From: SZUA-430 sp040381215
Lineage (GTDB): Bacteria > Pseudomonadota > Alphaproteobacteria > Micropepsales > Micropepsaceae
Length of the DNA stretch: 64,000 nucleotides
Assembly: GCA_040381215.1 (NCBI GenBank)
Contig: JBEIHO010000002.1
Span: 44,851 to 108,850 of the forward strand
Direction: 5' to 3'
This document shows, piece after piece, positions 62,012-64,000 of this stretch (position 1 is the stretch's first letter; each line of letters begins with the position of its first letter). The notes beneath the pieces are model-generated. The model searched no databases. It saw only the letters and a list, made by a program, of their open reading frames with translations, and had not been told where the DNA came from. The translations under genes and the position numbers were made by a program.

Positions 62012-63208
62012 CTACTCATGGCGCAAGGCCTCGATCGGGTCGAGCCGCGAGGCCCTGAGCGCCGGAAAGAAGCCGAAGGCAACGCCCACGAGCGTGGGAA
62101 TGCACAAGCCGAGCGCCACGGCCTCGAATGTGATGGCGGCCGGGATGCCGATCACCATTCCCGTGCCCCAGGCCATGACAAGGCCAAGTGCAAGCCCCAC
62201 GACGCCCCCGACAAGCGCAAGCACCACGGCTTCGACCACGAACTGCAGCAGCACGTCGCCCTGCTGCGCCCCGACTGCCAGCCTGATGCCGATTTCGCGC
62301 GTGCGCTCGGTCACCGTCACCAGCATCACGTTCATGATCCCGATGCCGCCAACCAGCAGGCTGATCGCGGCGACGCCGGCAACCCCCTGGCCGAGGCGCG
62401 TCATCATGCGCTGCGTGCGCTTGGCCTGGTCGCGGATGTCGGCAACGGTAAAGTTGCTCTTGCGATCGCCTGTGATGCCGCGCCGCTCGCGCATCAGCTC
62501 GCGCACCTGCCGGATCACGGGGACGATCTGGCCGGCGGTCTGGGCCGTCACCAGGATCCGGTCGACGGCGGTATCGTTGGCGAGGCGGCGCTGATAGGCC
62601 GTCAATGGCGTCACCACCATGTCGTCGGCGTCGCTGTCGACGTCGGCGCTGAGGCTCTTGCCGATCACGCCGATGATCTGGCAACTGAATGTTCCCGCGC
62701 GCAGGGTCTGCCCGACGGGTGACTGCAGGCCGTAGAGCTCCGCGCGCGTGGTCTTGCCCAGCAGGCAGACGGGGCTGCCGAGGCTGGTTTCTGCCCGCGT
62801 GAAGGACCTGCCCTCGGCTATGGTCCAGCTGCGGATCGTGAACATCTCGCGCGTGGTGCCGATGACCTGTGTAGCGGTCTCGCGGCCATTGGCGATCACG
62901 ATGTAGTAATCGGCGACCGAGGGTGCCACCTCGGCGATACCGGTGACACCGGCTCGGATCGCCATCGCATCGTCGGCCTTGAAGGGGATCCTGAAGTCCT
63001 CACCCGGCTCGCGGCGCGGTGAGACGACCACGAGGTTGCGCGCAAGGGCCTGGGCATCCTTCATGATCCGCTGCGAGACGCCTTCGATCACCGAGATCAC
63101 GGCGATGACCGAGGCCACGCCGATGATCATGCCCAGCGCCGAAAGCGCCGTACGCAGGACATTGGCCCGCAACTCGCGCAGGGCCATGAGGATGGTGCTC
63201 AGGAACAT
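62012..63208 (-). CDS. MacB-type ABC permease, first of a tandem pair
   Basis: Also 398 residues and clearly paralogous to the 60692 gene along its whole length (LSALGMIIGVASVIAVISVIEG; LLVGGIGIMNVMLVTVTERTREIGIRLAVGAQQGDVLLQF), the two separated by 123 bases. The ATG at 63208 is chosen to match the paralogue. The periplasmic domains differ enough to suggest that they form a heterodimer, or export distinct substrates. The required ATPase must come from elsewhere, possibly the LolD-type ATPase at 42201. Confidence 0.9.
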   Translation of the reverse strand: MFLSTILMALRELRANVLRTALSALGMIIGVASVIAVISVIEGVSQRIMKDAQALARNLVVVSPRREPGEDFRIPFKADDAMAIRAGVTGIAEVAPSVADYYIVIANGRETATQVIGTTREMFTIRSWTIAEGRSFTRAETSLGSPVCLLGKTTRAELYGLQSPVGQTLRAGTFSCQIIGVIGKSLSADVDSDADDMVVTPLTAYQRRLANDTAVDRILVTAQTAGQIVPVIRQVRELMRERRGITGDRKSNFTVADIRDQAKRTQRMMTRLGQGVAGVAAISLLVGGIGIMNVMLVTVTERTREIGIRLAVGAQQGDVLLQFVVEAVVLALVGGVVGLALGLVMAWGTGMVIGIPAAITFEAVALGLCIPTLVGVAFGFFPALRASRLDPIEALRHE

Positions 63209-63360
63209 GGTCCCAGAGTATCCCCCGGGAATAACCAAGCAAGTCTTGACGCCGGCTGCGGGTCCTCACTTTGGCGTGATGCGGGCCCGGCCCTTCCCCC
63301 CCTTTTCCCGGGAATTGCGTCCTGCGCCGGCTTCATGTAGGCATGGCCCCCTTCTCCGGC

Positions 63361-63435
63361 GCCGGTTTAGCTCAGGGGTAGAGCAACCGCCTTGTAAGCG
63401 GTAGGTCGTGTGTTCAAATCACACAACCGGCACCA
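63361..63435 (+). tRNA. tRNA-Thr, anticodon TGT
   Basis: Acceptor stem GCCGGTT/AACCGGC, D-arm GCTC-AGGGGTA-GAGC, anticodon arm ACCGC-CTTGTAA-GCGGT giving anticodon TGT (codon ACA), variable AGGTC, T-arm GTGTG-TTCAAAT-CACAC, discriminator A and an encoded CCA at the 3' end. All stems pair. The mature sequence without CCA ends at 63432. It lies 152 bases from the MacB-type permease start and just before the tandem repeats. Confidence 0.97.
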
Positions 63436-63474
63436 TTTCTCCCCGCACATCTTCCTCTCATCTGGAACGCGAGC

Positions 63475-63637
63475 TGTCATCCCGGACGCTAGCGAAGCCC
63501 GGTCGCGGGAAGCGGCCGGTGGCGGAGCTTGCGCGCCGGGACCCCGCTTCCTTCTGCGCGCATCAAAGCGGGGTCCCGGCTCTAACACTCGCTTCCAGCA
63601 GCTTCGCTGCTGGGCTCGTGTAACGGCCGGGATGACA
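63475..63637. repeat. Palindromic intergenic repeat, copy 1
   Basis: About 163 bases bounded by TGTCATCCCGG and its reverse complement CCGGGATGACA. It contains an inner palindrome built on GGGACCCCGCTT/AAGCGGGGTCCC and a CAGCAGCTTCGCTGCTG hairpin. It starts 40 bases after the tRNA. Confidence 0.88.
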
Positions 63638-63667
63638 TGGTGAGGTGGGGTGCTGTTACATTTATCT

Positions 63668-63831
63668 TGTCATCCCGGACGCTAGCGCAGCCCGGCCGCG
63701 GCATGCGGCCGGTGGCGGAGCTTGCGGGCCGGGACCCCGCTTCCCTCCCGCAGAGATCAAAGCGGGGTCCCGGCTCTAACACTCGCTCCCAGCAGCTTCG
63801 CTGCTGGGCTCGTGTAACGGCCGGGATGACG
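63668..63831. repeat. Palindromic intergenic repeat, copy 2
   Basis: About 164 bases with the same order and ends as copy 1, in the same orientation, differing at scattered positions (for example ACGCTAGCGCAGCCCGGCCG against ACGCTAGCGAAGCCCGGTCG). The two copies are separated by 30 unrelated bases. Confidence 0.88.
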
Positions 63832-64000
63832 GGGAATGGGGTTATACTCATAGCGCAACGCCAACTCGCTTACACCGTTCCTATAAAAATTCGTCATGGC
63901 CGCGTCGCGCGGCAGCGCGAACCGGCCACCCAGTGTTACCGCCAGCATCTCGGGCGTCCTCGCAGCGCTTTGTCATCAGCCGCCGGGGGCGCAGCGGCAC
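63832..64000. other. Window end, no supported gene
   Basis: A minus-strand frame with MLAVTLGGRFALPRDAAMTN runs from 63948 into repeat copy 2. It has no family match and its 3' part is repeat sequence, so it is not called. It may be a gene remnant or the edge of another dispersed element. Confidence 0.4.

Noticed and set aside
63757..63948. Minus-strand frame MLAVTLGGRFALPRDAA at the window end
   Set aside because: Its 3' half is repeat copy 2, it has no convincing ribosome site and no family match; possibly a remnant.
63361..64000. A tRNA-Thr-integrated genomic island boundary
   Set aside because: No integrase, and no repeat of the tRNA 3' end was seen inside the window; only intergenic repeats follow.

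Overview
This is high-GC chromosomal DNA from an alphaproteobacterium. The lineage call rests on family content: two DUF2336-type or neighbouring unknown proteins, an Rsm22-like methyltransferase, HdaA, DUF2849-CysI-DUF934, a DUF1214/DUF1254 pair, DUF6460, TrmFO and one GTTC-N7-GTTC SOS-box motif. The window holds about 50 protein genes, one tRNA-Thr(TGT), several very small membrane-protein genes and two kinds of palindromic intergenic repeat. I see no prophage, transposase, CRISPR array or rRNA.

Layout. 1-13.9 kb is mostly housekeeping: an amidase cut by the window edge, trmFO, an HtpX-like protease with LemA, TetR, DUF2336, an Rsm22-like methyltransferase, an MFS carrier, a lytic transglycosylase, HIT, a CaiB-type CoA-transferase, a large unknown protein and an exported FecR-domain protein. 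14.3-20.4 kb is regulatory and envelope: an XRE protein with a lysine-rich tail, a PepSY/response-regulator/histidine-kinase operon facing a second PepSY-like secreted protein, and a DUF2946-like protein with a ZnuD-like TonB receptor. 20.5-27.5 kb has paired acyl-CoA dehydrogenases, two overlapping mini membrane proteins, a GH42 beta-galactosidase and a PBP1A-type penicillin-binding protein.

27.5-29.9 kb is the odd patch. It has a Nudix gene, a long imperfect inverted repeat, an AT-richer pair of small genes (one resembling NTF2-fold immunity proteins), an SOS-box motif, and a second displaced copy of the 3' end of the PBP1A gene. 29.9-36.1 kb carries DUF1214-DUF1254-SBP-ATPase-permease and then DUF2849-sulfite reductase-DUF934. 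36.1-44.1 kb has an MFS exporter, small membrane proteins, a PQQ-type sugar dehydrogenase and a MacAB-TolC-like efflux set.

44.1-49.1 kb has an unknown membrane-anchored protein, a LuxR-type regulator divergent from an exported barrel-like protein, and an esterase. 49.1-59.8 kb, on the minus strand, is a hybrid histidine kinase with an adjacent NMT1-like binding protein, then the operon DUF2066, CDP-alcohol phosphotransferase, hdaA, ppk1, ppx. The end has DUF502, two tandem MacB-type permeases without an ATPase, the tRNA and two tandem copies of a palindromic repeat.

Most function calls come from recognisable motifs read by eye. No database search was run.
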